DNA of 64,000 nucleotides from contig JAYWVB010000033.1 of NCBI GenBank assembly GCA_039881045.1, forward strand, positions 1 through 64,000, in the 5' to 3' direction. Source of the stretch: Chaetomium olivaceum. Its lineage: Eukaryota > Ascomycota > Sordariomycetes > Sordariales > Chaetomiaceae. Under the pieces are notes generated by a model, which was not told where the DNA came from, ran no database searches, and saw only the letters and a list, made by a program, of their open reading frames with translations. Shown in pieces: positions 1-10,853 of this stretch (its first letter is position 1; every line of letters starts with the position of its first letter). The position numbers were made by a program, and so were the translations under genes.

Positions 1-2
1 CG

Positions 3-1075
3 ACACGGACTTCCTCCCGACGTGCCGTACCACAAACCCCGTCCTTCGCTCTCCGCCAGCAACTACTCGCCCAACGCTCCTACAGCTCCGGTTCGCAGGG
101 GAAGACTACCCCGCCAAAGGGCAGCAACAACCAGGTTAAATTCTGGCCGTTTGTGGTTGTTATTGCGTTGGGCTCTGGAGGTTACATGCTCCTGGTCAAC
201 AGACAGAAGAGTGAGTTACCACCCACTTAATAGCCCACGTTGGATAGGGGTAGAAGGGCAAGGGGACAACTGGCCGGCGGCACACCGTTTCACACAAAAG
301 AGGACGACGCCCACCTGGCTGACTGTCCCCCATGCCTTTATCTTCCTACCTCCCTACTCCTCTCGGCCTCTGCAACTATCATCTCTTCCACTTATACCAC
401 CACCTAGTACTAACCTTCCATCTCCCAGAAATGCCTCCCACCACCAACACCGCCGAGGGGCCATCAACCCCAGCCTTCTCCCCCACCGACGTCACGGTCC
501 TCTTCGTGCTCGGCGGGCCCGGCGCCGGCAAGGGCACGCAGTGCGCACGCCTCGTGCGCGACTACCACTTCACGCACCTGTCGGCCGGCGACCTGCTGCG
601 GGCGGAGCAGGACCGCCCCGGCAGCCAGTACGGGCAGCTGATCCGCGACTGCATCAAGAACGGCGACATCGTGCCGATGGAGGTGACGGTGGCGCTGCTG
701 GAGAACGCGATGCGCGACGCGATCAAGGCCTCGGGAAGCAAGAAGTTCCTGATCGACGGGTTCCCGCGCAAGATGGACCAGGCGCTGAAGTTCGAGGAGG
801 TGGTGTGCCCCGCGAAGCTGGTGCTGTTCTATGACTGCCCCGAGGCCGAGATGGAGCGCCGCCTGCTGGAGCGCGGCAAGACGAGCGGCCGCGCCGACGA
901 CAATGCCGAGAGCATCCGCAAGCGCTTCCGCACGTTTGTCGAGACCAGCATGCCGGTCGTGGACCACTACGAGAAGGAGAACCGCGTCGTCAAGGTCAAC
1001 GCTACCGATACCCCTGATGGCGTCTACGCCGACACCCAGGCGCGCCTGAGGAAGGTTCTGGGAGACAAGTTCTGA
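3..1075 (+). CDS. URA6: UMP/CMP (uridylate) kinase, 5' end beyond the window
   Basis: Phosphorylates UMP (and CMP) with ATP in pyrimidine nucleotide synthesis. Two exons are visible, 3-210 and 429-1075, split by a 218-bp intron (donor GTGAGT, branch TACTAAC, acceptor CAG). The join is in frame and places MPPTTNTAEG after the first exon. Exon 2 carries the P-loop GGPGAGKGTQ, the NMP-binding segment IDGFPRK and the lid RADDNAESIRKRF, close to the yeast Ura6 pattern. The visible part of exon 1 encodes an Arg/Ser-rich stretch (RRAVPQTPSFALRQQ) followed by one hydrophobic segment, FWPFVVVIALGSGGYMLLV. That looks like a mitochondrial presequence plus membrane anchor, as recalled for filamentous-fungal Ura6. 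The start codon lies outside the window. The kinase call is secure; the localisation is inferred. Confidence 0.9.
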
Positions 1076-1546
1076 GCGGGATTGGTTTGGGGGACGGTTG
1101 CGGGGGTTTTGGCATAGACTACTAGACGGAGCGGGCATCGAGTGGTTGGGTCGCGGATGTTAATCACCATATGTCACTATATTTCATTTCTTGTTGCGAG
1201 TAGAGCGGATGGCTTGCTTTACTTATTCTTTCCTTTGTAGAACCTTGATCTCTACTGTAATCCCCAGTAGCAAGTAGCGCCATGTCCCAGTAGTAGGGAA
1301 GCACAAGCGTCCCAGATGCCTAGTGTAATTCACACATTGCCCGCAAACCATACATCCATACCCTCCGCCCGCCATGTGCAAGACCTAAGCCGGTCAGCGA
1401 AAAAAAGGTGCCTTGGATATCTATCGTCCATGCGAAAAATGAGCACCCGTTGCGTGTCTACCTTTGCCCTTTTTGGTCCCAACTCCAGTACCAAAATCAA
1501 GCAAAAGTGCAATGACCCCCGTCCATGTCTTCCAGATCTATGTCGT
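1076..1546. other. Convergent 3' flank between URA6 and eIF3m
   Basis: About 470 bp between two convergent stop codons. Open frames crossing it are antisense shadows of eIF3m. No RNA gene or repeat was seen; it should hold the two 3' UTRs and poly(A) sites. Confidence 0.6.
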
Positions 1547-2876
1547 TCAGTCATCTTCATCAGTGCGCGGCTTCTGCGGTTGGCGGCGGCGATCCGGGCC
1601 ACCCATGCCGGTGCCAGCCAGCTTCCGCTCGAGCTCCTGCTGCTCGCGCTCACGCTGACCCTCCACGTCGGCCTGGCCCTTGCGAAGGACGACGAGGAGC
1701 TGGTCGACGATCGACTTGTACTGGTCGACCCTCGTAGCCAGCTCCCGCCACTGCTTCTCACCGAACACGCGGTAGGTGGTGCGGTGCACCAAAAAGACCT
1801 TTTGTTGCTGAGACAACCTGCCCTCGACAAGCTTGGCCCGGACCACATCGATCGTCCACATCTCGACTTCCTCCGAGGGGATTTGCAGCGCCTTGGCGAT
1901 GTTGGCGTAGGGGATCTCGCGGTTAGGTGTGCTGGCAGCCAGGCTGGCGAAGGTGAGCAGCCGCATCTTGCGCTGGAGCTTCTCGTTGTCGAGCTTCTCC
2001 TTCTCGATCCAACCCTCGTGCTCGTCCTTGAAGTCGCTGTAATCCTCCAGGTCCTGCTCGATGAAGATGTCGAGCAGCTGTGAGTAGACGGGGTGCGAAT
2101 CCCCGAGGGCTTGTACGCTGGGAAGAATGCGCAGGTCTTGGAAGTCGAACCGGGCGGGGTGCGAAATGGCCATGCGGACGGCCTTCAGGGAGAGCTTTTG
2201 GGCCTCCTCCGACGTAATCTCGTCCTGGTCTTCGCGGCCAAAGGTGGCGAGGGCCTTGATCAGGTAGCGGTATGAATCCCTGCGGTACACGACGTCAGCA
2301 ATAACTCCAAATCGGTAGGTTCAACGGGACTCACTCGTCATCGCCGGCCTCGGCCGCCGTGTCCGACACCTCCACATACAACCTCCGCTGGTCTTCCTCC
2401 GTTGTGTTCCACATGTTGAACCAGCCTTCCAGGTTCTCTAACCGCGGCTTGAGCAGATCGTATTGGCCGTGCTGCCGAATGAAGCGCGTGATCTGCAGCA
2501 GCACATTGAATCGGGTGGGGTTGCTCGGCTCGAGAAGGTTGAATACCGTGCTCAAGGCATTGGCAGCGAGAGTAAACCCGTGGGCCGGGGACGATGTGAT
2601 GGGCTTCTGAAGGTTGCCGCATAGGGGAGGCAGATACTTGAGGGGGTCCTTGGACTGCAGGACTAGATGAATGAGGAGGTTATAGGCGCCGGTGAATTCC
2701 TTTTCGGGGATCGAATTGAGAACATGCGACGCCTCGATGATGGCCTGCAGTGCTTCCTCATTCTGCTCATTGGCGAGATATGGCTTCACCTGGTCGCCGA
2801 TTTGGACATACTCGGCCATCTCCTGCGCCAGCTCGGCGAAGGTGCCATCGACGAAAATTAACTGAGGGGCCGCCAT
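1547..2876 (-). CDS. eif3m: Translation initiation factor eIF3 subunit M (PCI domain)
   Basis: A PCI-domain subunit of the eIF3 complex, which helps load mRNA on the 40S ribosome. Exon 1 is 2335-2876 and exon 2 is 1547-2279. The 55-bp intron (GTGAGT...GCAG) splits a Glu codon and keeps the frame, giving 424 residues from the ATG at 2876. The N-terminus MAAPQLIFVDGTFAEL fits fungal eIF3m. The PCI region runs through exon 1 into exon 2, and the C-terminus is basic then acidic (RRRQPQKPRTDEDD). The reading frame stays open 130 codons upstream to an ATG at 3266, with a Pro-rich low-complexity sequence. That part is treated as 5' leader or an optional extension. Identity is secure; the start is the uncertain point. 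Confidence 0.85.
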
Positions 2877-4562
2877 ATTGCTGACGACAAAGCCAGTCAT
2901 TCGAGGTCTTTGTCTGCCGTAAAAGTCAAGGTATTCGGCCGCGCCTCTGATAACCCTCTGGGCGAGATTGCTGAAGTAGTTATCGATCAGCGGGCTGTAG
3001 CTGTACGGAGTGAGGGTCCGACACGAGATGGGCTCGAGGTTGGCTGGGGGCTCGGAGTCGGTAGTGGGCGACTCTCGATTGTTGTCGGACTTTTGAGGGA
3101 TTGCCGGAGGGGACCTGGCGTCGTAAAAATCGTAGGGGGTACGAGGGCCCGGTGGGAGCGGTGGTTGAACCGGAGGCTTGGGATTCTTTGTGGCCTTTCC
3201 CTCTGCTGCTTTGGCCTCCTCTGCCTCTCGACTGGCAGAATTTCCCTGCCCCGCATTGTTCGCCATTTTTTCCCTTTGCCTGGATGTTCTGTGCGGTGAC
3301 GATCACGTGTAGGATGCGCTAGACGAAAAGCGGTAAGTTAAGCGATCAACTTAGTGATGATGTTCAGACGGTGATGGTGGGGCAGCGTGGGCAGGTGGGC
3401 AGTGGGCATGGTGGGATGGCTCGATGGTCAAGAGTTGAGAACTGCTGCGCACCCATCACCATAATGAAGACCAGCTTTCAAATCATCTTGTTTGTCTTTC
3501 AGGGTTTCAGCAAACCTCTGCCTAAGTTCACATCTACAAAATGTATAGAAACATTAACTGTAGGAAGCATCACGCATTCAGATGGGCGGATAACTGCATT
3601 ATCCCAAGCTAACAAGCTGGAAAGAGGACCTTTCGATAGCCGATCACCTCGCATGGGAATGCGGAAGCCCTCACCTTATCTGTTCGGCTTTCATCACTTA
3701 AAAGACTGGAAGAGGTCATTGGGAATTGTGCATTTGATGGAAGAGCCCTGGCCCCATCTGCAAACACTCCTCACTAAGGGCTGTGGCGGAGGGGGGCAGT
3801 GGCTAGGCTGTTTCTTTCGAACTTCACGATGCGCCAATCAGCCCCATCGGCCGCTGTCCAAGCCATTACTTCTTTGAGAGTGGTCACCACAAGAATACAG
3901 CGAGAGACACCGAATAGTTGCGGGACTAGAAATGGGGTGCAGCCTGGGATGTTTGCATTGCTCTCAAATCTACAATGGTGATTAGTTAGCTGTCTGTCTC
4001 GAATGCCTATCCCTGAACAGAGTGCAGACCCATCTTCTCCGACGTACAGTCGAGTCACTGCAACCACTCGTCGGGTGGCAACTGTGAGCCACTTGACCCC
4101 CGCGATCCAGTCACAACTCCATTCCAAACCGCCAGCCCTACCGCACCGGGACTCGACAACCTGCATCGCCAAGACTTCTGGAGCTTGGATAGCGGATCAT
4201 TCTCAGGTCCGTCCAGTCACCCCGGCAAGAGCAGGGGCGGCCCGTGAACCCCAGGTGTGAGTGGTCCAACCAGGCAGGGCCTCCAAGACCCGTCGCGGCT
4301 GCCCCGGTCGACTCCATTTCCAAGCTCGAATGATGAGCACCCGTGGTTGCTTCTGCTGAGCCTTTCCCACGAGGCCTCGCGCATTTTCCAGGCACTTCAA
4401 ACAGGCTCCCACACCCACAACCATTCCACTCGCCACCCCGCTGCCCACACTCGTTTGGGGGGAAATTGCACATTGCGCCGCATCGATTTGCTACTACTAC
4501 TACTACATAAGGAAAACCAACCCATTTGGCGACGAGTCGCTGTCATCTCGGCTCCCGCAACC
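2877..4562. other. Divergent upstream region of eIF3m and Chk2-type kinase
   Basis: This stretch holds the in-frame upstream extension of eIF3m (2877-3266) and then about 1.3 kb without a convincing gene. The longest open frame (3371-3877) has no recognisable family. A CTA trinucleotide run lies at 4491-4506, just before the kinase start. It is probably two promoters and 5' leaders. Confidence 0.5.
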
Positions 4563-6901
4563 ATGGCTCCACGGGCTGAAGGCAGCCACCTGAAGCGCCG
4601 CGTATCGGTAGGTGCCTACTGCTCACTATTCTATTTGCGAGCACCCTGTACTCGATGGCGTCGCGCCCGCCTGGAACGCTCCGCCGATTAATATTGTGGT
4701 TGCAGGGTTCGCCGGTCGACGGGCAAGAATCTTTCAAGAAGCCGCGACGCTCCGAGCGCCTGTCGCAGCGCGCCGACCACGCCGCCGATCATGACGGGCT
4801 TAAAACCCCGGTGCAGAACCGCCACCACCTCCCCTCGCCGGTGACGCACCTCACGAACGAGAGCACCCCGAGTTTGACAAGGAAACTACGGCCACGCCTC
4901 CCCAAGACCACACGGGCGACGAGACCTTCTCGCAGGGACTCGCCTTTAGCTCCCCGCCACAGGACACGCAGGCATTCAGCCAACAAGACTTTGATCCCAA
5001 TGCCCCGCTCGTCGAGGGTGTTGACGAGATCAAGGAAGGTGTCTGGGGCTATCTCCTGCCGCTCGACACTCGCTTCGTGCGAGCGCCCGTGGTGTTCAAG
5101 AAAAAGGGGGGTGCCCGCCACCCGCAGCGACAGTCGAGTCTCCCGCTGCCGCGCTGACGAGGAATGGTAGCAAAAGGGGCAAGAAAGAATCTGACCAGGA
5201 ACAAGAGCAAAAGGGCGGCTCACCGGTCTCTGGCGGTTATGTTCTTGGGCGACACCCGGAATGCGGTACGTTCTGACGGAATCCATGGCTTCTGCGTTAT
5301 GGAGAGGACAATACTAATACATTGCAGACATCAGGGTCAACGACAAGCAGGTGTCAAACCGGCATCTCTTGATCTTCGCCGAGAACAAGCGCAACGATAC
5401 GGTGGCCGTTCTGGAGGATATTTCAAGCAACGGCACGAAAGTCAATGGCGCTACTATGCAACGGAACGACCGGCGGGAACTGCGGGAGGGTGACGAGATT
5501 TGGGTCACCAGCGCCAGTGCGGGCTTCATTTTCCGCTACCCCAGATTGCCGCCACGGGAAACCCTTTGCTCAACAGTACGCGATGAAGCAAGAGCTAGGA
5601 AGCGGCACTTCGCCCAGGTTTTCTTGTGCAACGAAAAGTCCACAGGCGACTTATGCTGTCAAAGATTCACCAAAAAACCAAGGACGAGAAAATCAAGTAC
5701 GATGGCCTGCACCAGGAAGTCGCCATGCTCATGGGCATCAGCCACCCCAATCCTGTGTCTCAAAGAGACCTTCAACGAGCCCGAGGCCGTCTACGTGGTC
5801 TAGAGTTGGCACCCGAAGGGGAGCTGTTCCAATACATTACGACGCACCAGAAGCTGACCGAGGCCGAATCCCGCAAGGTGTTTCGCCAGCTGTTCGAGGG
5901 CATGAAATATTTGGTAAGCATTTTCGTTCCTTTTTTTACAGTATCCCATGCGAGATGCAATACTGACACAGCATGCAGCATGACCGCAACATGGTTCATC
6001 GAGATATCAAGCCCGAGAACATTCTCCTGATGGACACCGACTTGACCGTCAAGATTGGCGATTTCGGCCTTGCCAAGATTGTCGGCGAGGCATCTTTCAC
6101 GACGACCCTCTGTGGCACGCCCAGCTATGTGGCGCCCGAAATCATTACTCAGGGCAAGGCCCGCAGATACACCAAGGCAGTTGACATTTGGTCTCTCGGT
6201 GTAGTGCTCTACATCTGCCTCTGCGGCTTCCCTCCGTTTTCCGACGAGCTGAGGACGCGGGATTTCCCCTATGACCTCTCGGACCAGATCCGGAAAGGGA
6301 TCTATGACTATCCCTCGCCATACTGGGACCCTGTCGGCGACCCGGCTCGTACGTTCTTCGCCGCATCAACCCCTCGCGCCGTTGAGTCGAGATTTTGCTA
6401 ACCCAAGCCTTAGTCGACCTCATCGACCGCATGCTTGTCGTCGACCCCGAAAAGCGCTTCACCGTCGACCAGTGCCTCGCGCATCCTTGGCTCACAGAGA
6501 AGGCGCCCGGCGTTAATGACAGCACTAACGGTCTTGTCTCGGGCATCGCCGGGCTGGAAATGAGCCGCCGTGCGCCATTTAGGGAACGTACGCTAATCAG
6601 TTCCATCAACACGTACAGGGTGGCGGAACGCGTCCCTGCCGGTGCGGGCAAGCCCGACGTCAAGGTATACGCGAAAAACACCAAGGCCGCGATGGGGGCA
6701 CCGCCGACGCCTAAGAAGGAGATGCGGCCGGACGACAATCGCGACCCTGGCGAGTTTATGGAGATGGGTGGGAAGGGCGACCAGGAGTTGTTCGGCAACG
6801 ATGGGGGCAGCCGGTATCCGACCAAGGACATCGCCGGGACTGGGCCGGCGGGGACGGAGGGGAAGGTGAAGGGAAAGCCCAAGGCTAAGGGAGGTCGTTA
6901 A
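4563..6901 (+). CDS. Chk2/Rad53/Cds1-family checkpoint kinase with FHA domain (frame-broken)
   Basis: A DNA-damage checkpoint Ser/Thr kinase, of the type represented by Neurospora PRD-4 and MUS-59. Exons are 4563-4607, 4706-5265, 5328-5913, 5979-6348 and 6414-6901, with introns of 62-98 bp that have good splice sites. Order: an acidic/Gln-rich N-terminal region, an FHA domain (GGYVLGRHPECDIRVNDKQ, SNRHLL, DISSNGTKVNG), then the kinase. The kinase shows HRDIKPEN, DFGLAKI, a TTTLCGTPSYVAPE activation loop and VDIWSLGVVLY. The tail after HPWLTEKAPGVND is Lys/Gly-rich. Exons 4 and 5 are clean. In exons 2-3 the conserved frame jumps about nine times: near 4858, the G run at 5106-5111, and around 5552, 5613, 5651, 5664, 5690, 5752 and 5800. 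The glycine loop and VAIK region are therefore not readable in one frame. Conserved residues survive on both sides of each jump, so consensus error is more likely than decay. Intact length would be about 680 residues. Confidence 0.85.
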
Positions 6902-7648
6902 GCGGTTGTTACGGCGGTTGATATGGTGGTGTTACAGGATTGTGGAATATCTAGCCATGGCGTGGCCGAGGGTCGTGTCGTCTGGCTCCTAATTGTTTGT
7001 TTTTGTGTGGGTTTATTTCGGGTTATTTCCTTCCAGCATGTCTGTCGAGTCCCTGGTTAGCATGGGGGGTTGTCAGATTTTTTTTTTTACTCTTCGGGTT
7101 CTGTGTTAAGTTAACGGGATTTCATAATCATCATTTCTCTGGTTATAGGCCTGGGAAAAATCGAGTCAATGGAATATTAGTTTTAGAGAGCCGGGCGGTT
7201 GAGTTCATGGCAGGTCAGACTGTATCACAGTAAGATTTGTGTTGTTTCTAAATTCTCGCTCGACTCCGTGTTTGTCATCATGTTGACATCATCTTGTACT
7301 CGATTTCATGTCTCGACCACGCCCTTCACCTTTGACATTAACAGACATGGTGTTCAAAGCCCATGCCTCACGCCCTTCATTGGCCACACTTATAGATGGT
7401 TGGTGTGGGATTATTCAGCACCACCCCGTCATTGGAATCGACATTTCCCGTTTCGGCAATTCACTTATACCACTGTGAAACAGGAAGATAGAAGTTGATG
7501 TATAAAACAACCTCAACAACCGAACTTCAAGAGTTGATTTCCATCATTATCATCTACCAGGTCTACCAACCATCTCACAAACATTACCTAACAATCTGAA
7601 AGTCAGATAAGATTAATCACCATCAAACCAACAAACACAACAAACACC
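6902..7648. other. Intergenic region between kinase and MDR gene
   Basis: About 750 bp that is more AT-rich than the flanking coding DNA, with a T run at 7080-7089. The last 150 bp before 7649 is CA-rich, as expected for a fungal 5' leader. No gene or RNA was recognised. Confidence 0.5.
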
Positions 7649-8722
7649 ATGTCTTCCAACGACGGCCAAAATCCATCACCAGCAACAACCACCTCCACAC
7701 CCCAAACCATGAAAGCAATCCTCATCACCCGCCCCGGGCCCCCCTCAACCCTCCAAATCCACCCCTCCATCCCCCTCCCCGTCCCCTCCCCGGGCCAAGT
7801 CCGCATCCGCATCCGCGCTTTCGGCATCAACCACGCCGAGATGCACATGCGCCGCGGCGAGTGGGCCGAATCCGTCCCCATCAGCGGCATCGAGTGTGTC
7901 GGCACGGTGGATGCCTGTCCCGGCGGGGAGTTTGGGGTCGGGGAGCCGGTGGCGGCGGTCATGGGGGGGATGGGGCGGACGGTGCCGGGGAGTTATGCGG
8001 AGTATACGGTGGTGAGGGTGGGAAATGTGGTGAGGCTTGGAGGAGGTGGAGGTGGTGGGTTGGAACCGCCGCTGCCGTGGGCGGAGCTGGCGGCGCTGCC
8101 GGAATCGTATTGCACCGCGTGGACGTGCCTGTTTAGGAATCTGGCGCTGCAGCGCGGGCAGCGGTTGCTGATCCGTGGGGCGACGTCGGCGTTTGGGCGG
8201 GCCGCGGTGAATCTGGCGGTTGAGGCGGGCGCGGTGGTTACGGGTACGACGAGGAGTGAGAATAAGTTTGCTGAGTTGAAGGCGCTTGGGGTGGCGGATG
8301 TGGTGTTGGAGGGGCCTGGACTGTCGGAGAGGCTGAGGGAGAGCGGGAGGTTCGGGGAGAAGTTTGATCGGGTGCTGGAGCTGGTTGGGAATAGCACTGT
8401 TGTTGAGTCGCTGACGCTGGTGAAGAGGGATGGGAGGGTTTGTCTGGCTGGGTGGCTTGGGGGGCTGGATCCTATCAAGGACTTCAACCCGCTGCTGCAA
8501 ATGGCTAGCGGGGTGCACTTGAACTTCTTTGGAAGTTTTGTGTTTGGAACACCCGAGTTCCCGTTGTCGGACGTCCCCCTTAATAGTATCGTGCGGGCCG
8601 TGGCGGATGGCAAGTTTGGCGCAAAACCGTTCAAGGTGTTTAGATTCGACGAGATTCAGCTGGCTCACCAGTACATGGAGGATGGGCGTGCAGGAGGAAA
8701 GATGGTTGTGGCTGTGGACTAA
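7649..8722 (+). CDS. MDR-superfamily zinc-independent quinone oxidoreductase-like protein
   Basis: A single-exon NADPH-dependent oxidoreductase of the medium-chain dehydrogenase/reductase superfamily, 357 residues, likely cytosolic. The catalytic domain starts at residue 21 (MKAILITRPGPPSTLQIHP), so the real start may be 7649 or 7709. It shows GQVRIRIRAFGINHAEMHMR, a Gly-rich segment, and the nucleotide-binding stretch LLIRGATSAFGRAAVNLA. This is followed by the usual GTTRSENKFAELKALGV. No structural-zinc cysteine cluster is visible, which favours the quinone-oxidoreductase branch. The C-terminus GRAGGKMVVAVD is standard for the family. The substrate cannot be named. It lies next to a duplicated accessory block and a P450. 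Confidence 0.8.
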   Translation: MSSNDGQNPSPATTTSTPQTMKAILITRPGPPSTLQIHPSIPLPVPSPGQVRIRIRAFGINHAEMHMRRGEWAESVPISGIECVGTVDACPGGEFGVGEPVAAVMGGMGRTVPGSYAEYTVVRVGNVVRLGGGGGGGLEPPLPWAELAALPESYCTAWTCLFRNLALQRGQRLLIRGATSAFGRAAVNLAVEAGAVVTGTTRSENKFAELKALGVADVVLEGPGLSERLRESGRFGEKFDRVLELVGNSTVVESLTLVKRDGRVCLAGWLGGLDPIKDFNPLLQMASGVHLNFFGSFVFGTPEFPLSDVPLNSIVRAVADGKFGAKPFKVFRFDEIQLAHQYMEDGRAGGKMVVAVD

Positions 8723-8867
8723 GTGATGGGGTGGATGGTAAGGTGAGAAAGGGGGAGTGGGGGATACCTCTGGGCCGGAACACGTTCACGGGCACTTTTC
8801 TTGATCATTACAATACAGAGCTTAATGATTAGAACCAAGGAACACTCGTTCGTTTACTACGTGCCTA

Positions 8868-10423
8868 TTACTCCTGGTTTATTCCCCAAGGGTCCTGTTC
8901 AGAGTCGTCGTCCGGCACACAGCCCAGAATAAAGACTTGGATCGTGGGTCTTTTCGACCACCTCGAAGCAGCTCCCAGTATCTCCCTCACCACATGTCTC
9001 CATTGCCCATGCCGATACGGATATTCAGGATTTGTGTCCGTTATAAAATGACTAGAAAAGACCGGGTAGAATGCTGCACTACGCGTGCGGAACTTTGGGG
9101 GGGATTTCGGCGTACCGGTGAGTGAAACCTTGGGTCTGGGCTCTATCATAGGATCAATGATGTAGATGACCTTGAGCCGGGGATAACGGACGGGTATACT
9201 CTCCAGAACCCGTTTAAACTTGGAACACAACACTGACTCACTCATCCCATTGTCAGAAACTCCGTAGGTCCAGTGCGGCCGATAACGCTTGCACATAGCC
9301 GGATGCCATACCCCGGCAAGCACCTCGCACTGCGCCAGGGCCGGGAGCAGCCCCTTCGGGTTCAGGCCACTCACCCCAGCCAGTATCTCATCGCCACAAC
9401 CCCATCCCTCTCTTATAGACCTGACCCATTCCCGTCCCCCTGGAAACAGGCCTAGGTGGTCATGGGAGGGGTCCTGCCCGCAGCGGCTTGGAGGCGGATT
9501 CTGCTGCCAACTTGTCAATTCATCACTCCCATACCAAAGCTGCAGCATATCCCGCCAGCCGATGGGCGAGCCATCCGCGCGAACATTAACAAAGCAGCAG
9601 ATATCGCCCCGACCCAGGCCAACCAGTGTCTCCAGACCCACCGCCGCCCGATCCTCATCGGCCCCCGGGCCGCCACCACCACTACCACCACCACCACCAC
9701 CATCGCTGTAGGTATCTATCCGGCCCAGAAAGTGCGCAACAGCCTCGGCCTCGCGGCAGCAGCCCACCAAGGGGCTACGCAACCACCCACCCGAGAACTG
9801 GGCACCCGTGCCCGGCGCCCGCCCCGGTGGGAACAGCAATGTGCGTGTCCGCGCATGCTTCCACACCGCCTCCTCCCCCTCGGCAACCCGCGCTCGCCGC
9901 TGCGCCATCACTTCCTGGGCCTCCAAGAATGACAGTCCCGCGTGTACGCACCCTTCCCAACCTTCGCCGTATTTTGCTGTGAGGTAATTGTGTACGCTGG
10001 TGAAGGGTTCTTCGGTTGGGAGCGTGTGGAAGGGGATGATGTGCAGCCGGGGAGGTGCCTCCTTCGGCTCGGGCTTTACTGGCTGCTCGGGCTGCTCTGG
10101 CGCGGGCGGTGAACTTGGAGCGGCCTGTGGCTTGCGTGCTCGGCCCCATCCGCCGCCGCCTTCGCCTCTCTTGATTCTTGTTCCTGTTGGCGCGATTTTG
10201 TACGGGGGTGCTTCTTGGTCGGCGCCGAGGTCGCGGAGGATGGCGATGGTCCAGATTTGAGCGCGAATTTCGGCTGGGAGGCGCGTGAAATAGCTAAATT
10301 TGCTAAGGGGGGGTTGGTTGCTTTTGGTTCTTCTGGTGGCGGAGGACCGTTGGTTGACATTGGTTTCTTTTGTTTCAAGTACGGGTGGGTTGGTCTCGGT
10401 TCCGCTAACTCTAGGGACGCCAT
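8868..10423 (-). CDS. 2EXR-domain protein, copy B (frame-broken in a C run)
   Basis: Paralogue of the gene at 10854-12275. From about 10306 down to 8868 one frame is open and matches copy A: a 2EXR-like start (RLPAEIRAQIWTIAILR), then RLHIIPFHTLP, FSGGWL, CREAEAVAHFL, GRGDICCFVN, LAGVWHPAMC and YPRLKVIYIIDP. The conserved frame has no ATG. The ATG at 10423 opens a different frame whose product (PPPPEEPKATNPP) runs into the 2EXR start at a run of seven C (plus-strand G at 10307-10313). One more C would join them into one protein of about 518 residues. It also has a Gly tract from a CAC/CCA microsatellite (9671-9702). Function is unknown; 2EXR proteins are expanded in fungi without a defined role. 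Confidence 0.65.
9671..9702. repeat. CAC/CCA trinucleotide microsatellite in copy B
   Basis: An imperfect CAC run inside the 2EXR copy B gene that encodes a poly-glycine linker on the minus strand. Copy A has a much shorter Gly/Ser stretch at the same place. Confidence 0.8.
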
Positions 10424-10640
10424 CTTAATCGATGAAAGTTTGGTATCTAGGTGTTGTTCTATTAGAATTCGGTTGCCTACCTAGGTAGTATGATGACTCC
10501 GAGTTGGACTGACCTTGGGAAAGCAATTGCTATTAAATACCCTGGCATGTGAACACAACCAGTGTAAAAACAAACAAATGACCTGTTCTGGACTTCTGGT
10601 CGTATGTTGTTCACAAACTGATATTATATTGTTCAATCTT
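10424..10640. repeat. Duplicated upstream region of 2EXR copy B
   Basis: The stretch 10505-10620 resembles 12370-12480 upstream of copy A. Shared blocks include CAATTGCTATTAAATA, GAACACAACCAGTGT, GACCTGTTCT, TTCTGGTCG and TTGTTCACAAA. The promoter was therefore duplicated together with the gene. Confidence 0.75.
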
Positions 10641-10647
10641 TGAACTC

Positions 10648-10758
10648 AAGCTGCATTCAACCTTGATCCTAATCCTTAAATTATCCCTAAATTTAAAACT
10701 AGTTGCTGTGGTGCCTTTCACTGTAAAATCAAAGCATTGAACGACGGTAGCAAGAGCT
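10648..10758 (-). pseudogene. Relic of the cytochrome P450 last exon
   Basis: This segment aligns with 12828-12938, part of the last P450 exon, with the same orientation and spacing. Read on the minus strand it still gives TALATVVQCFDF where the P450 has VALAALVQRFDF, followed by a degraded copy of the following residues. Many differences are transitions (G to A on the coding strand). No other part of a P450 follows it, so it is a truncated duplicate. It supports a tandem duplication of [P450 3' end - promoter - 2EXR gene]. Confidence 0.7.
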
Positions 10759-10853
10759 GTCTAGGGAGCTTCTGATAGTGGAAATCTCGATGGCTATCAG
10801 AGCGGGTTAGAATACAACAGAAACCCCATTTTTCTACATCCGTTGCCCCCTGC

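Noticed and set aside
464..1138. Long open frame antisense to URA6
   Set aside because: A shadow of GC-rich coding sequence; URA6 motifs explain the region.
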